A stretch of 31,139 bases of DNA, taken from Candidatus Saccharimonadota bacterium. Its GTDB lineage: Bacteria > Patescibacteriota > Saccharimonadia > Saccharimonadales > UBA10212. This document shows positions 6,669 through 15,699 of the stretch, piece after piece. The position numbers and the translations under genes are program-made. The DNA is taken from positions 1 through 31,139 of the forward strand of contig JAQGHE010000028.1 of NCBI GenBank assembly GCA_028288985.1, written 5' to 3'. The notes under the pieces are model-generated. The model ran no database searches. It was not told where the DNA came from and was given only the letters and a program-made list of their open reading frames with translations. The first letter of the stretch is position 1. Each line of letters starts with the position of its first letter.

Positions 6669-8048
6669 TTAAAACATTGAATAAATAGCGCCTATGCCGG
6701 CAACCGCCATAATCCCCGTTATTATCCAGCCCAGGATAGTGGTGCCGCGGGCGTTAACCCATCCGCCCATAACTTTTTTATTGCTGCTGATCAAAACAAT
6801 CAAGGTTAAGACAACTGGGGCTACGATGCCGTTTACGACTGCCGAGTAAATCAGCGCCTTAATTGGATCCAGCCCGACAAAATTTAGGGCTAGGCCGACC
6901 ATCATGGATAGAATGATGGTGCCATAAAAAGCATGGGCCTGCTTTAGGTTACGGTATAAGCCTTCCTTCCATTTGAAGGCCTCACTGATGGCGTAGCTGC
7001 TGGAGCCGGCAAGAACCGGGATGGCCAGCAAACCGGTGCCGATGATACCAATGGCGAATAGGAAGTAAGTGGCCTGCCCGGCAAATGGGCGCAGAGCCTC
7101 AGCGGCGTCAGCGGCGGTAGTTATGTGGGTTATGCCGGCCGGGAAAAGTATGGCCCCGCAGGCGGCGATAATAAAGAACATAACCAGGTTAGATAGCAGC
7201 ATGCCGCTCCAGACGTCTATGCGCATGCCATGGATTTCCTTCTTGTCGGCTCCTTCCCGGGAGGCGATGGTTTTTTTGCCGTCTAGGATCTGGGCCTCGA
7301 CTTCTTGGGAGGTTTGCCAAAAGAACAGGTATGGAGAAATAGTGGTCCCCAGGATGGCGCATATCAGCAGAATCTGATCCTTATGGAAATGAACGGAGGG
7401 TGTAATAGCTTTATGCAAAACGTGGCCCCAGTTCAAATGCGCCAGGATGGCTGATGCAATGTAGGCCAGCAGAACCATGGCCAGCCATTTTAAGTAGTGG
7501 GCGTATTTTGCGTAGGGCATAAAGATTTGCAGCAGCAGCATCAGCAGGGCAAAGCCGATAACCAGCAGGGCATAGTTGGCGTGGTGGTTTAGCAGCTGCA
7601 CGCCTTTAGCCATCGCCCCAAGATCGGCCCCGATGTTAAAGGCATTGGCGGCGAATAACAGGGCCGTACATATATATAAGGTTCGTTTTGAAAAATTAGT
7701 CCGGATGTTGCTTGCCAACCCACGGCCGGTAACCAGGCCGATGCGGGCGCACATTTCCTGAACGACAGCCATCAGAGGAAAGGTTATAACGCTCATCCAC
7801 AGCAACTGGAAGCCGTATTGGGCGCCGGTTTGGGAGTAAGTTGCGATGCCTGACGGGTCGTCATCGGATGCGCCGGTCGTCAATCCCGGGCCGAGGATGT
7901 TCCAGTACTGGCGTGTCTTTTTTACAGTCTTATTGGAGGGTAGATTCCGGGCCACTTCTCCGGTCTTGGTGAGGGTACTATCAAGGGCCGCCGCCGGTGC
8001 CTCAGCAATTCTCTCTATCAAGTCCTTCTCGACTTTTTTGTTTGCCAT
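6669..8048 (-). CDS. NRAMP (SLC11) family divalent metal transporter, divergent metal site
   Basis: The 459-residue membrane protein has 11 or so helices and a hydrophilic N-terminal tail of about 45 residues. The NRAMP fold is shown by the first helix, GPGLTTGASDDDPSGIATYS, and by the broken helix 6, GTTISPYLFFWQ. In canonical Mn/Fe transporters (MntH) these read DPGN and MPH. Here they are DPSG (D64-G67) and SPY (S238-Y240), so the Asn, Met and His positions are replaced while Asp is kept. Loss of the Met is a feature of the magnesium-transporting NRMT branch, so Mg2+ or another hard cation is possible; this is inference. A promoter lies 25-53 bp upstream. The next gene downstream is the antiporter, also on the minus strand. 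Confidence 0.9.
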   Translation of the reverse strand: MANKKVEKDLIERIAEAPAAALDSTLTKTGEVARNLPSNKTVKKTRQYWNILGPGLTTGASDDDPSGIATYSQTGAQYGFQLLWMSVITFPLMAVVQEMCARIGLVTGRGLASNIRTNFSKRTLYICTALLFAANAFNIGADLGAMAKGVQLLNHHANYALLVIGFALLMLLLQIFMPYAKYAHYLKWLAMVLLAYIASAILAHLNWGHVLHKAITPSVHFHKDQILLICAILGTTISPYLFFWQTSQEVEAQILDGKKTIASREGADKKEIHGMRIDVWSGMLLSNLVMFFIIAACGAILFPAGITHITTAADAAEALRPFAGQATYFLFAIGIIGTGLLAIPVLAGSSSYAISEAFKWKEGLYRNLKQAHAFYGTIILSMMVGLALNFVGLDPIKALIYSAVVNGIVAPVVLTLIVLISSNKKVMGGWVNARGTTILGWIITGIMAVAGIGAIYSMF

Positions 8049-8072
8049 TATCTGTATTCTATCCTGCCTTAC

Positions 8073-8101
8073 ACAATATACATAAGAATTATGATTGACA
8101 A
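8073..8101 (-). promoter_or_regulatory. promoter of the NRAMP-family gene
   Basis: On the minus strand TTGTCA (8101-8096) and TATTGT (8078-8073) are spaced 17 bp and predict a leader of about 18 nt. A perfect TTGACA on the plus strand at 8095-8100 overlaps it and may serve the small ORF at 8204, although no good -10 for that direction is seen at standard spacing. Confidence 0.55.
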
Positions 8102-8203
8102 GGAAAGACCCCCTCTGACACTATATGAGTATTGTTGAAGTTTTGGGGTTAGGGTCCCAGGCAGGGTAAACAAAAATCAAAAAAACAAAAAAGGGAGGCA
8201 CTC

Positions 8204-8296
8204 ATGCCTATTAAAGTACTGGTCAAACAGACGCCAGCTTACAAAGTATCGGTTAGGGTTAAGCGGGCTCAGTGGCAGAAGTTTCTGATCTACTAA
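8204..8296 (+). CDS. very small basic protein of 30 residues
   Basis: A short frame starts at an ATG with a strong Shine-Dalgarno sequence (GGGAGG, 7 nt upstream) after an A-rich leader. The peptide is basic (six Lys, two Arg, no acidic residue), with alternating Val and Lys in the first half and a C-terminal QWQKFLIY. Length and charge would fit a nucleic-acid-binding or membrane-active peptide, but no family is recognised. It ends 11 bp before the convergent dsbA-like gene. The ribosome-binding site is the main evidence. Confidence 0.55.
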   Translation: MPIKVLVKQTPAYKVSVRVKRAQWQKFLIY

Positions 8297-8307
8297 ACGC
8301 GCGGAAA

Positions 8308-8976
8308 CTATTTCTTCTTATTTATTTCAGCCTGAAGGACGGCGGCGAACTTATCGACGCTGGGCTGACCGGTCCGCGAATCGCTAACATTGGCGTTTGG
8401 CAGATACTGGCCGTCTAAGAAAAAGGTGGGTGTGGCCATTTGCTGGCCGGTCTTATTAAAGGCTGCTAGATCAGCATTGATGGAGTCGTTTACTTTACTG
8501 CTGGCATAGTCGCTCTTAAATTTGGCGGTATCTAGGCCCAAAGTGCTGGCATATCCCTGGAAAATAGTCAGCGGCGAAGAAGATACGGACCAGTCAGACT
8601 GATTCTGGTACAGTAGATCGTGCATTTCCCAGTACTTGTTCTGCATCCCGGCGGCCTCGGCGGCCCGGGCTGCGGCAAAAGCGTTAGGATGGACGGAAGT
8701 CAGGGGTAAGTTACGGAACTGGAAGTGAATCTCGTTATTAAATTGGGCAGCTACTGCCTTCAGCGGCTGGTAATAGATACCGCAGATCGGGCACTGGTAA
8801 TCCCCATATTCCACTAGCGTTACGTTCTTGCTGCCGTTACCTTCTATGTGGCTGGTTGGTGTGGCTCTGGAGTCGGGGCTTGGGGAATTCTTGGTGCCTG
8901 AACCTTTAGCGACTATAAAAAAAGCTACAAATATGATGACGATCGCACCCAGAATACTCATAAAACGTTTATCCAT
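8308..8976 (-). CDS. DsbA-like thiol:disulfide oxidoreductase, membrane-anchored
   Basis: The 222-residue protein has an N-terminal membrane anchor at about residues 7-23, a Ser/Pro linker, and a DsbA-family thioredoxin-like domain. The active site is CPIC (Cys 62 and 65) in VEYGDYQCPICG, with the expected cis-Pro loop ATPTFFLDG near residue 180. Such proteins introduce disulfides into exported proteins. Several exported proteins in this window have paired Cys and are plausible clients. A strong AAGGGAG lies 7 nt before the ATG. No DsbB or VKOR partner is in the window. Confidence 0.93.
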   Translation of the reverse strand: MDKRFMSILGAIVIIFVAFFIVAKGSGTKNSPSPDSRATPTSHIEGNGSKNVTLVEYGDYQCPICGIYYQPLKAVAAQFNNEIHFQFRNLPLTSVHPNAFAAARAAEAAGMQNKYWEMHDLLYQNQSDWSVSSSPLTIFQGYASTLGLDTAKFKSDYASSKVNDSINADLAAFNKTGQQMATPTFFLDGQYLPNANVSDSRTGQPSVDKFAAVLQAEINKKK

Positions 8977-9012
8977 GGAATCTCCCTTAAAACAGTGATT
9001 TAATCATAACAT

Positions 9013-10080
9013 TTAACCGTTTAGAGTCCGAAGGTACTCAAGGGCTTCCTCTGGGTCACCATATCGGACAAGACTAATACGCCCAGGATTGGCTGGTCCG
9101 TCATGGGCAGCTAGTGCGGCACGTGTAGCAGCCACATCAAGCATCATATTTGCGAGTAACAGTTCTGGATCCAATTTTTGATCAGGTAAACTCTTCATTA
9201 TTACTTCGGCTGTGTGCGTAAAATCAATACCATAATAGGGGCGTCCGGCTTCTACGGCAGCGTCCGGATCGGTCAACCTGTCTAGCGAAAAATTAGCCAG
9301 TAAAAAAGTTTCGTGACTTTTAGCGTGATCTCCTTTTAGGAGCATTGTGGGGGTGCCCATGGTCAGTAGGTTAGTGCGAGTTATAGAGAATTTGCGCGGC
9401 TGTTCCCCTAATTCAGTTTTAGAAAATTGTCGATTCGCTTCGGCAGCGATATCAATATTTTCAGGCACGGCATGAGGACCGAATAGTGATTTGAATTCGG
9501 CCGCACTTAATTTTCTTACATCGCTATTGTATCCGGCTATGTGGCTTACTTCACCCATGTTTAAAGCATAAGCGCACGCCAGTGGTGCGGTAGAAAGAGG
9601 ATTCAGTTCAGAATCATTAAGTTCATTTTGGACTGCGCTGTGAGCAGTTAATATTACATTGGCATTATGAGCTGCAAGATTATTAAATTCTTCGCTGAAA
9701 GCCAGGAAATCTTTACCCTGGGTTAATTTATCTAACCGTCTTAAGCCGTATTGAGAGATAAAAGTCGTTATAGCCATTCTGGTAAGCCCAGGAGCTCCAC
9801 CAAAGTACCGCAGATGAGGCTGGTCGGCTGGTAAACCCTCCTTTTCTTCAAGTTGCTTGCGTGAGGCATGAGACACTCCTCTGTCGTCACCGCAGCCCAA
9901 CATCAACAGCCCTTCAGGGCGGCTTACGAGCGTTGAGACAATTTCTTCATCAGCTTCCGGTATCATCATTTCATTCATTTCATCTTCCTTTTCTAATCCA
10001 ACGATAGTAAGAGCTCCTAAAACTCTTGGCTCGAATGTATTTGGAGGGCGATACTGCTCCTCTAATAAGTTTTCTGACAT
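9013..10080 (-). CDS. unknown protein with partial beta-carbonic-anhydrase signature
   Basis: I chose the ATG at 10080 (355 residues); a GTG 45 nt upstream is also open, and AAGGGA lies 13 nt before the ATG. No signal peptide is present. Residues 57-70 read GLLMLGCGDDRGVS, containing CxDxR (C63, D65, R67) as in the zinc site of beta-carbonic anhydrases. FGGAPGLTR follows near the place of the family's RNAG, and ILTAHSAVQNE (H147-V150) fits the HxxC segment. The second zinc Cys would be Val150, so a normal catalytic site is unlikely. The similarity is from motif order only and could be chance. The product may be a catalytically dead or re-purposed homologue. The gene lies alone, divergent from the CBS gene. 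Confidence 0.75.
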   Translation of the reverse strand: MSENLLEEQYRPPNTFEPRVLGALTIVGLEKEDEMNEMMIPEADEEIVSTLVSRPEGLLMLGCGDDRGVSHASRKQLEEKEGLPADQPHLRYFGGAPGLTRMAITTFISQYGLRRLDKLTQGKDFLAFSEEFNNLAAHNANVILTAHSAVQNELNDSELNPLSTAPLACAYALNMGEVSHIAGYNSDVRKLSAAEFKSLFGPHAVPENIDIAAEANRQFSKTELGEQPRKFSITRTNLLTMGTPTMLLKGDHAKSHETFLLANFSLDRLTDPDAAVEAGRPYYGIDFTHTAEVIMKSLPDQKLDPELLLANMMLDVAATRAALAAHDGPANPGRISLVRYGDPEEALEYLRTLNG

Positions 10081-10209
10081 ATTGAACAGGTATTCCCTTA
10101 AGACACTATGATTATTGAGTAGCACCTATCTATTTTCTGGCAACAGTTTTTAAATTTACTCCTTGCCCACGTCTTTGTAAAGGGGTTATTTAACACATGA
10201 TCATTATGC

Positions 10210-10215
10210 TAAAGT
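10210..10215 (+). promoter_or_regulatory. -10 box TAAAGT, near-leaderless start at 10225
   Basis: The hexamer ends 9 nt before the ATG, predicting a leader of about 3 nt. No Shine-Dalgarno sequence is present. Confidence 0.4.
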
Positions 10216-10224
10216 TTAGGTACG

Positions 10225-11283
10225 ATGAGGATTTTAATTTATCTGGTACTTTTTTTCATCCTTGCCAGCGTTATTATTACGGATAAAGCTCTGGGTATAC
10301 TGACACTCAAAGAGTTAAAAAGGCGGGCTCGAGGCGGCCACGATAAAAAAGCTGTTGCTATCTATAAAATGGCGGCTTACGGCAAGTCTCTGCACTTACT
10401 GCTCTGGCTTTACGGATCGCTATCCGCTGCCCTTATATTCGTAATGGCGATCTCCAGTTCGTGGCTTTTGGCGCTTATTTATGTAGCCGTGCTGGCATAC
10501 GCGTTGCGTGGCTGGCAGCCAACCGATACCCGCGGCTTCGTCTGGACGTGGGCAGCTGCGATCGCCCCGCTAGTGGCTTGGAAAATGTTCTACCTACAAC
10601 CGGTTCTGCGAAGACTTGTCAGCAAAAGTTCCGCACCTTTGCCAACCGCCTCTAAAATCTACGAGAAGGAGGACTTGCTGGAATTTCTTACTTCCCAAAA
10701 CCGCCAGCGGGATAACCGGATATCGGAGACGGAACTCAAAATGGCATTCAATGCCCTGACGTTTGGTGATAAAAAAGTCGGTGATGTGATGACTCCGCTG
10801 AGGGTGGTGCGCCTGGTTGTTGAAGACGAGCAGATAGGGCCGCTGCTGATGGACGAGCTGCATCAGACGGGCTTTAGCAGATTCCCGGTCGTCAAAACGG
10901 GCACAAGCAAAAGCGCCAACCCCGATATTATCGGCACCTTATTTTTGAGGGATCTGATCGGTTATGAGGGCAGTGGCCGGGTGCGAGAGCTGATGCAAAA
11001 AAAAGCCTATTACATTAATGAGGCCCAAAACCTGCGCGACGCCCTGGCGGCTTTCTTGAAAACGCACCACCACCAGTTCGCGGTCGTTAATAATTTCGAA
11101 GAAGTGGTGGGAATTTTGAGCATCGAGGATGTGCTGGAGCAAATACTCGGCGCACCCGTAGTAGACGAATTTGACCGCTACGATGATCTACGTGCTGTGG
11201 CCGGATTAGAAGCTTCCCGCGACCATGCTGCCCATCAGCACATAAAAACCTCTGAGCAAACAGCTCAAACAGTGGTAGAATAG
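10225..11283 (+). CDS. membrane protein with CBS-domain pair (DUF21/CNNM-like)
   Basis: The 352-residue protein begins with a hydrophobic segment (about 1-22) and further helices between about 55 and 125. A cytoplasmic pair of CBS domains follows at about residues 180-305, marked by VGDVMTPLRVVRLVVEDE, GFSRFPVV, and HQFAVVNNFEEVVGILSIEDVLEQILG. This arrangement is that of the DUF21-CBS group (CNNM/CorC-like), associated with Mg2+ or Co2+ handling. The CorC_HlyC end domain is missing and the tail is short and polar. The membrane part is divergent, so transport is not certain. The gene ends 7 bp before aspS but each has its own -10 box. Confidence 0.85.
   Translation: MRILIYLVLFFILASVIITDKALGILTLKELKRRARGGHDKKAVAIYKMAAYGKSLHLLLWLYGSLSAALIFVMAISSSWLLALIYVAVLAYALRGWQPTDTRGFVWTWAAAIAPLVAWKMFYLQPVLRRLVSKSSAPLPTASKIYEKEDLLEFLTSQNRQRDNRISETELKMAFNALTFGDKKVGDVMTPLRVVRLVVEDEQIGPLLMDELHQTGFSRFPVVKTGTSKSANPDIIGTLFLRDLIGYEGSGRVRELMQKKAYYINEAQNLRDALAAFLKTHHHQFAVVNNFEEVVGILSIEDVLEQILGAPVVDEFDRYDDLRAVAGLEASRDHAAHQHIKTSEQTAQTVVE
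11276..11281 (+). promoter_or_regulatory. -10 box TAGAAT, near-leaderless start of aspS
   Basis: The hexamer ends 9 nt before the ATG of aspS and overlaps the stop region of the preceding gene. There is no Shine-Dalgarno sequence. Confidence 0.45.
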
Positions 11284-11290
11284 TTCCGAT

Positions 11291-12604
<1,314 letters not shown>

Positions 12605-12606
12605 AG

Positions 12607-12885
12607 ATGAATGAGTACGATCCACGCAAACGAGCTCGCGATAGACTAAGGAATCCGTCTCTGGCCCTATCGTCTATTATTGATAGGAATCGGGAAGGTG
12701 CGCATCGGTATGAGCAATCTGGCCGGCTTGGTCGATGGATTATCCGACGGCGGGAGCCAGAAATTTTTAATCAGTACCAGGCGGTGCAGAAAGTCAGAGC
12801 TATATATAGTGCTTCTGAAAGTGTGCAGGATGCCATCTCTTATGCTCGATCAGACCCAGAAAACTTAGAGATTAGGTTTGGCTAG
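12607..12885 (+). CDS. small basic protein of unknown function
   Basis: A 92-residue frame begins 2 nt after the aspS stop, so it may be translated by coupling; no Shine-Dalgarno sequence is present. The N-terminus is rich in Arg (YDPRKRARDRLRN) and the C-terminus is acidic and probably helical. No family is recognised. The same frame is open backwards into aspS by chance, and another short frame overlaps, so it could be spurious. Its position and regular codon use favour a real gene. Confidence 0.5.
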   Translation: MNEYDPRKRARDRLRNPSLALSSIIDRNREGAHRYEQSGRLGRWIIRRREPEIFNQYQAVQKVRAIYSASESVQDAISYARSDPENLEIRFG

Positions 12886-12917
12886 TACCTACATTCGGTA
12901 ATGCCGCAGATTAGTCA

Positions 12918-12923
12918 TACAAT
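12918..12923 (+). promoter_or_regulatory. -10 box TACAAT, leaderless start at 12930
   Basis: The hexamer is followed by exactly 6 nt and then the ATG, so transcription would begin at the A of the start codon. Confidence 0.5.
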
Positions 12924-12929
12924 GGAAAT

Positions 12930-13514
12930 ATGATTGAGGTAGCAGCGGATGATTATCCGATTTTGCAGCTTGGCTCACAGATAGATTGGCAAAAGTGGCT
13001 GGATAAAAACTGCTCAAGTTCCAATGGGGTTTGGTTGAAGTTTGCCAAAAAGAATTCAGGCGAGACTACGTTGAACTACAAGGAGGCGCTGGAAGAAGCG
13101 CTGTGCTACGGCTGGATAGACAGTCAGGCAAAAACCTATGATGAAAAATTCTACTTACAAAAATTTACGCCACGGCGCTCAAAAAGTATCTGGTCTAGAA
13201 TTAACGTAGAGAAGATAGAAGCTTTAATGGCCGCCGGTAAACTGAAACCATCCGGTTTGGCACAAGTGGAAGCAGCCAAAGCCGACGGACGTTGGACTGC
13301 CGCCTATGCATCGCCTAGCGCTACACAAATGCAGGACTACTTTCTAAAGGCTCTGGAAAAGAACAAGAAGGCCAAAGACTTCTTTGAAACTATCAGCAAG
13401 GGCAATAAGTACGCGATTGCTTGGCGTCTGCACCAGGCCAAGCGCCCGGAAACAAAGGAAAGGCTAACCAATAAATACATCGATATGCTGGCCGAGGGCA
13501 AAACTATCCACTAA
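12930..13514 (+). CDS. YdeI/OmpD-associated family protein
   Basis: The 194-residue protein matches the YdeI/OmdA family over its whole length. It has NGVWLKFAKKNSG near the start, then YKEALEEALCYGWIDSQ, then the signature FTPRRSKSIWSRINVEKIEAL near residue 90. The C-terminal helical part ends in RPETKERL. The family is cytoplasmic and has been linked to stress and peptide tolerance in some bacteria; its reaction is unknown. The gene has its own -10 box and ends 25 bp before a convergent gene. Confidence 0.9.
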   Translation: MIEVAADDYPILQLGSQIDWQKWLDKNCSSSNGVWLKFAKKNSGETTLNYKEALEEALCYGWIDSQAKTYDEKFYLQKFTPRRSKSIWSRINVEKIEALMAAGKLKPSGLAQVEAAKADGRWTAAYASPSATQMQDYFLKALEKNKKAKDFFETISKGNKYAIAWRLHQAKRPETKERLTNKYIDMLAEGKTIH

Positions 13515-13539
13515 GGCCAAATGCCTAACAAACTAAGTA

Positions 13540-14808
13540 TTAGCGGACGTAATCTATGTACGAGGCTGCCATCTGCCACGGACTGTTGCCGCAAGCAGCA
13601 CCAAGTTTGGCTACCCGTAGAGTCGTTTTATCCAACAGCTGGACCAGGATGGCTTGTTTGGGTGCGGTAGAGTCGTTGAGATTAGTCGTTTGGTAACAGT
13701 AAACTTGGTTATCGGTAACTTGGGCAAAGTTGCGGTCGCGTTGACCGGAGCCGGTGGGAGTGAACCCGTAAACCGCACCGGTAGTGAGGCCTAGCTTCTG
13801 CAGATCGTTCCCCATCGAGAAGACCTGCTGGCTATGGTTAAAATTATTTGATCCCAATGTTAGTGCAGCCTCAACGGGCCCTAATGCAGTTGGACCAGCT
13901 ACTCCTTTTTCGAACCATACTCCTTGAGCAGTGCCCGGCTTGTCCGGGTAGACTTCGCCGCACTTAGGATCGCCAGGGTTTCTTAAACCGTTGTAGTCGC
14001 CTATCTTAGCGTAAAGAGCCGTGCTGATGCCGGCGGGGAAGTAATCAAGCGAGCAAACATAATGCGAATCCAGCGTCCAGCGGGCGGGGTTAGCTAAAGT
14101 AGGCACAGGGTTGCGGTAATCGCTCAAGCCAACGTCTACGCCGCCGGGTAGGTAAGGGGTGCCGCCGCCGGTACCCAGCATTTCGCCGGCCTTTAACTTA
14201 ATGTTTACCGATTTGCTGTAGGTATGATCGGGATTAGCGGCTCCAACATCGCTGGTTTGAGTTTGGTCGTAGGGCTGCGTAAAGGCCGCTTTTAATTTAT
14301 CGTTTATGGTAATAACGTGGATGAAATAGCCGCGCACCTGATTGCAGAGTGCAAAGTCTATTCTGTAAGAGTCGAACGGCGTAGTCGCGCTACCGTTATC
14401 AAACAGAGTAACCCTAGTCACTATCATATCGGCTGGTGAGTACATAGTGGTTTTGGAGGAAGCTGCGTTGATGTAGTTGTAATACATGTGCGCGGTAGGG
14501 TTAATGTGCCCTGGCGGCGCAAAATTGCCAAGGGGAATAATGGTACTAATCTTATCGGCTGGCATAAGTGCCGTAGTGAATAGCTGTTTGCCAGTGCTGC
14601 AATCTGCAGCTCCGTCAACTTGGGGCAGCCCGGCAATGCTGGCTTGCGTGCTCTTACTTTGAGGGGTGGCCGAATTTTTACTTTTGCCGCCATTCACCAC
14701 TCGATAACCGGCAAAACCGACCACAGCTAGTACGACTACAAAAATTAATAGAAATAGGGGGTGTGCAAAGCCGGATACCGGCTTTTGATTTTTATTATGG
14801 ATAAGCAT
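13540..14808 (-). CDS. membrane-anchored exported protein, possibly degenerate M23-like fold
   Basis: The 422-residue protein has an N-terminal anchor at about residues 17-36, a Ser/Thr/Lys linker, and a large outer region with several Cys. Near residue 93, LGNFAPPGHINPTAHMYYNY followed by TMYSPADMIVTRV resembles the opening of lysostaphin-like (M23, LytM) domains, and FIHVITIND recalls the later HxH strand. The zinc ligands are incomplete, so peptidase activity is doubtful. The C-terminal half is rich in Gly, Asp and Thr and unrecognised. It may be a wall-binding or structural surface protein. The -10 box at 14815-14820 makes it leaderless. It is divergent from the gene at 14865. Confidence 0.8.
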   Translation of the reverse strand: MLIHNKNQKPVSGFAHPLFLLIFVVVLAVVGFAGYRVVNGGKSKNSATPQSKSTQASIAGLPQVDGAADCSTGKQLFTTALMPADKISTIIPLGNFAPPGHINPTAHMYYNYINAASSKTTMYSPADMIVTRVTLFDNGSATTPFDSYRIDFALCNQVRGYFIHVITINDKLKAAFTQPYDQTQTSDVGAANPDHTYSKSVNIKLKAGEMLGTGGGTPYLPGGVDVGLSDYRNPVPTLANPARWTLDSHYVCSLDYFPAGISTALYAKIGDYNGLRNPGDPKCGEVYPDKPGTAQGVWFEKGVAGPTALGPVEAALTLGSNNFNHSQQVFSMGNDLQKLGLTTGAVYGFTPTGSGQRDRNFAQVTDNQVYCYQTTNLNDSTAPKQAILVQLLDKTTLRVAKLGAACGNSPWQMAASYIDYVR

Positions 14809-14814
14809 AAGCGG

Positions 14815-14820
14815 AGTGTA
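14815..14820 (-). promoter_or_regulatory. -10 box TACACT, leaderless start at 14808
   Basis: On the minus strand TGCTACACT (an extended -10) is followed by 6 nt and the ATG. Confidence 0.5.
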
Positions 14821-14852
14821 GCAAAAAAATCAACAAAAACCTAAAGTAAGAG

Positions 14853-14858
14853 TAAAAT
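14853..14858 (+). promoter_or_regulatory. -10 box TAAAAT, leaderless start at 14865
   Basis: The hexamer is followed by exactly 6 nt and the ATG. TCAACA 17 bp upstream could be a -35. Confidence 0.5.
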
Positions 14859-14864
14859 TGGCTT

Positions 14865-15644
14865 ATGGACCCGCAAGCATTTGAAAATCAACCGCCGCCG
14901 CAGAAACCATCAACGCCGCCAAGAGAAACCGCCGGCCCCGACTACTGGAAAAAGCCAAAGAAACGATGGCCGAAATATGTGCTTATTGCGATTCTGCTAG
15001 CAGCCATTGCGGCCGGTGTTTACTGGTTTGCCCTCAAACCAAAGCCGGTTACTAAAACTACCAGTCAAAACACCGCCTCGCAGACGCCCGCCAAAGCCGC
15101 GGGCCAGATAGCCGCGACCACTAAAAGCTATTCGTCCAGCAACTTCTACCTAACTTTTTCCTATCCCCAAGACTGGACAGTAACGGATAACGGCGGCGGA
15201 ATAATGACTGTAAAATCTCCTTCATTGAACTTAAAGAACGCCACCGGCCAAACAGTAGAAGGCAACATAATCCTGACCATCCGCGATAAGACGCAGAAGC
15301 TCACAGAGTTCGATAAAGGCAATGCTACCGCCACCCGCGCTTCCGATAAAATCGCTTATACCAAGCCTGCTCAGACTCAGCGCGGCTCTACTTATATCAG
15401 TTTTTTGCAGTACGCCTCCACTACTTCAACCGGTGCCCTTGATGGTGTCTACATCACCGGAGATAACGGCTACCAAAAAGCCCAGGCTATTCCGCTAGTT
15501 GATATAACCAAGGTTGATCCGGTAATCAGTGTAACTTTTCTAAATAAAGCCGGCACCAGCATGAGTATTCCGGACAGCCAATGGTACGACACCAGCTTCT
15601 CCGGACCGCTAAAGACCATGCTCGAGTCCTTCTCCATTACATAG
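14865..15644 (+). CDS. membrane-anchored exported protein with PsbP-like domain
   Basis: The 259-residue protein has a Pro-rich cytoplasmic N-terminus (about 1-35), one membrane helix (38-56), a Thr/Ala/Lys linker, and an outer domain from about residue 90. The domain opens with FYLTFSYPQDWTVTDN and continues with alternating strands. F-x-YP-x-W is the usual opening of PsbP/Mog1-type folds, which act as small binding or assembly modules. The same layout and clear sequence similarity are found at 19299, so the two are paralogues. No catalytic residues are evident. The ligand or partner is unknown. Confidence 0.8.
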   Translation: MDPQAFENQPPPQKPSTPPRETAGPDYWKKPKKRWPKYVLIAILLAAIAAGVYWFALKPKPVTKTTSQNTASQTPAKAAGQIAATTKSYSSSNFYLTFSYPQDWTVTDNGGGIMTVKSPSLNLKNATGQTVEGNIILTIRDKTQKLTEFDKGNATATRASDKIAYTKPAQTQRGSTYISFLQYASTTSTGALDGVYITGDNGYQKAQAIPLVDITKVDPVISVTFLNKAGTSMSIPDSQWYDTSFSGPLKTMLESFSIT

Positions 15645-15659
15645 AATTGCAGAAGCTGT

Positions 15660-15697
15660 TTGACGCAAACTTAGGAATAATGGTATTTTTGCGTCAA
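15660..15697 (+). promoter_or_regulatory. promoter of pyrH with overlapping inverted repeat
   Basis: TTGACGCAAA (15660-15669) and TTTGCGTCAA (15688-15697) form a perfect 10-bp inverted repeat with an 18-bp spacer. TTGACG inside the left arm and TATTTT (15684-15689) make a -35/-10 pair spaced 18 bp. The arms cover the -35 and the start site, as expected for an operator. The predicted leader is about 4 nt. Confidence 0.55.
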
Positions 15698-15699
15698 TA

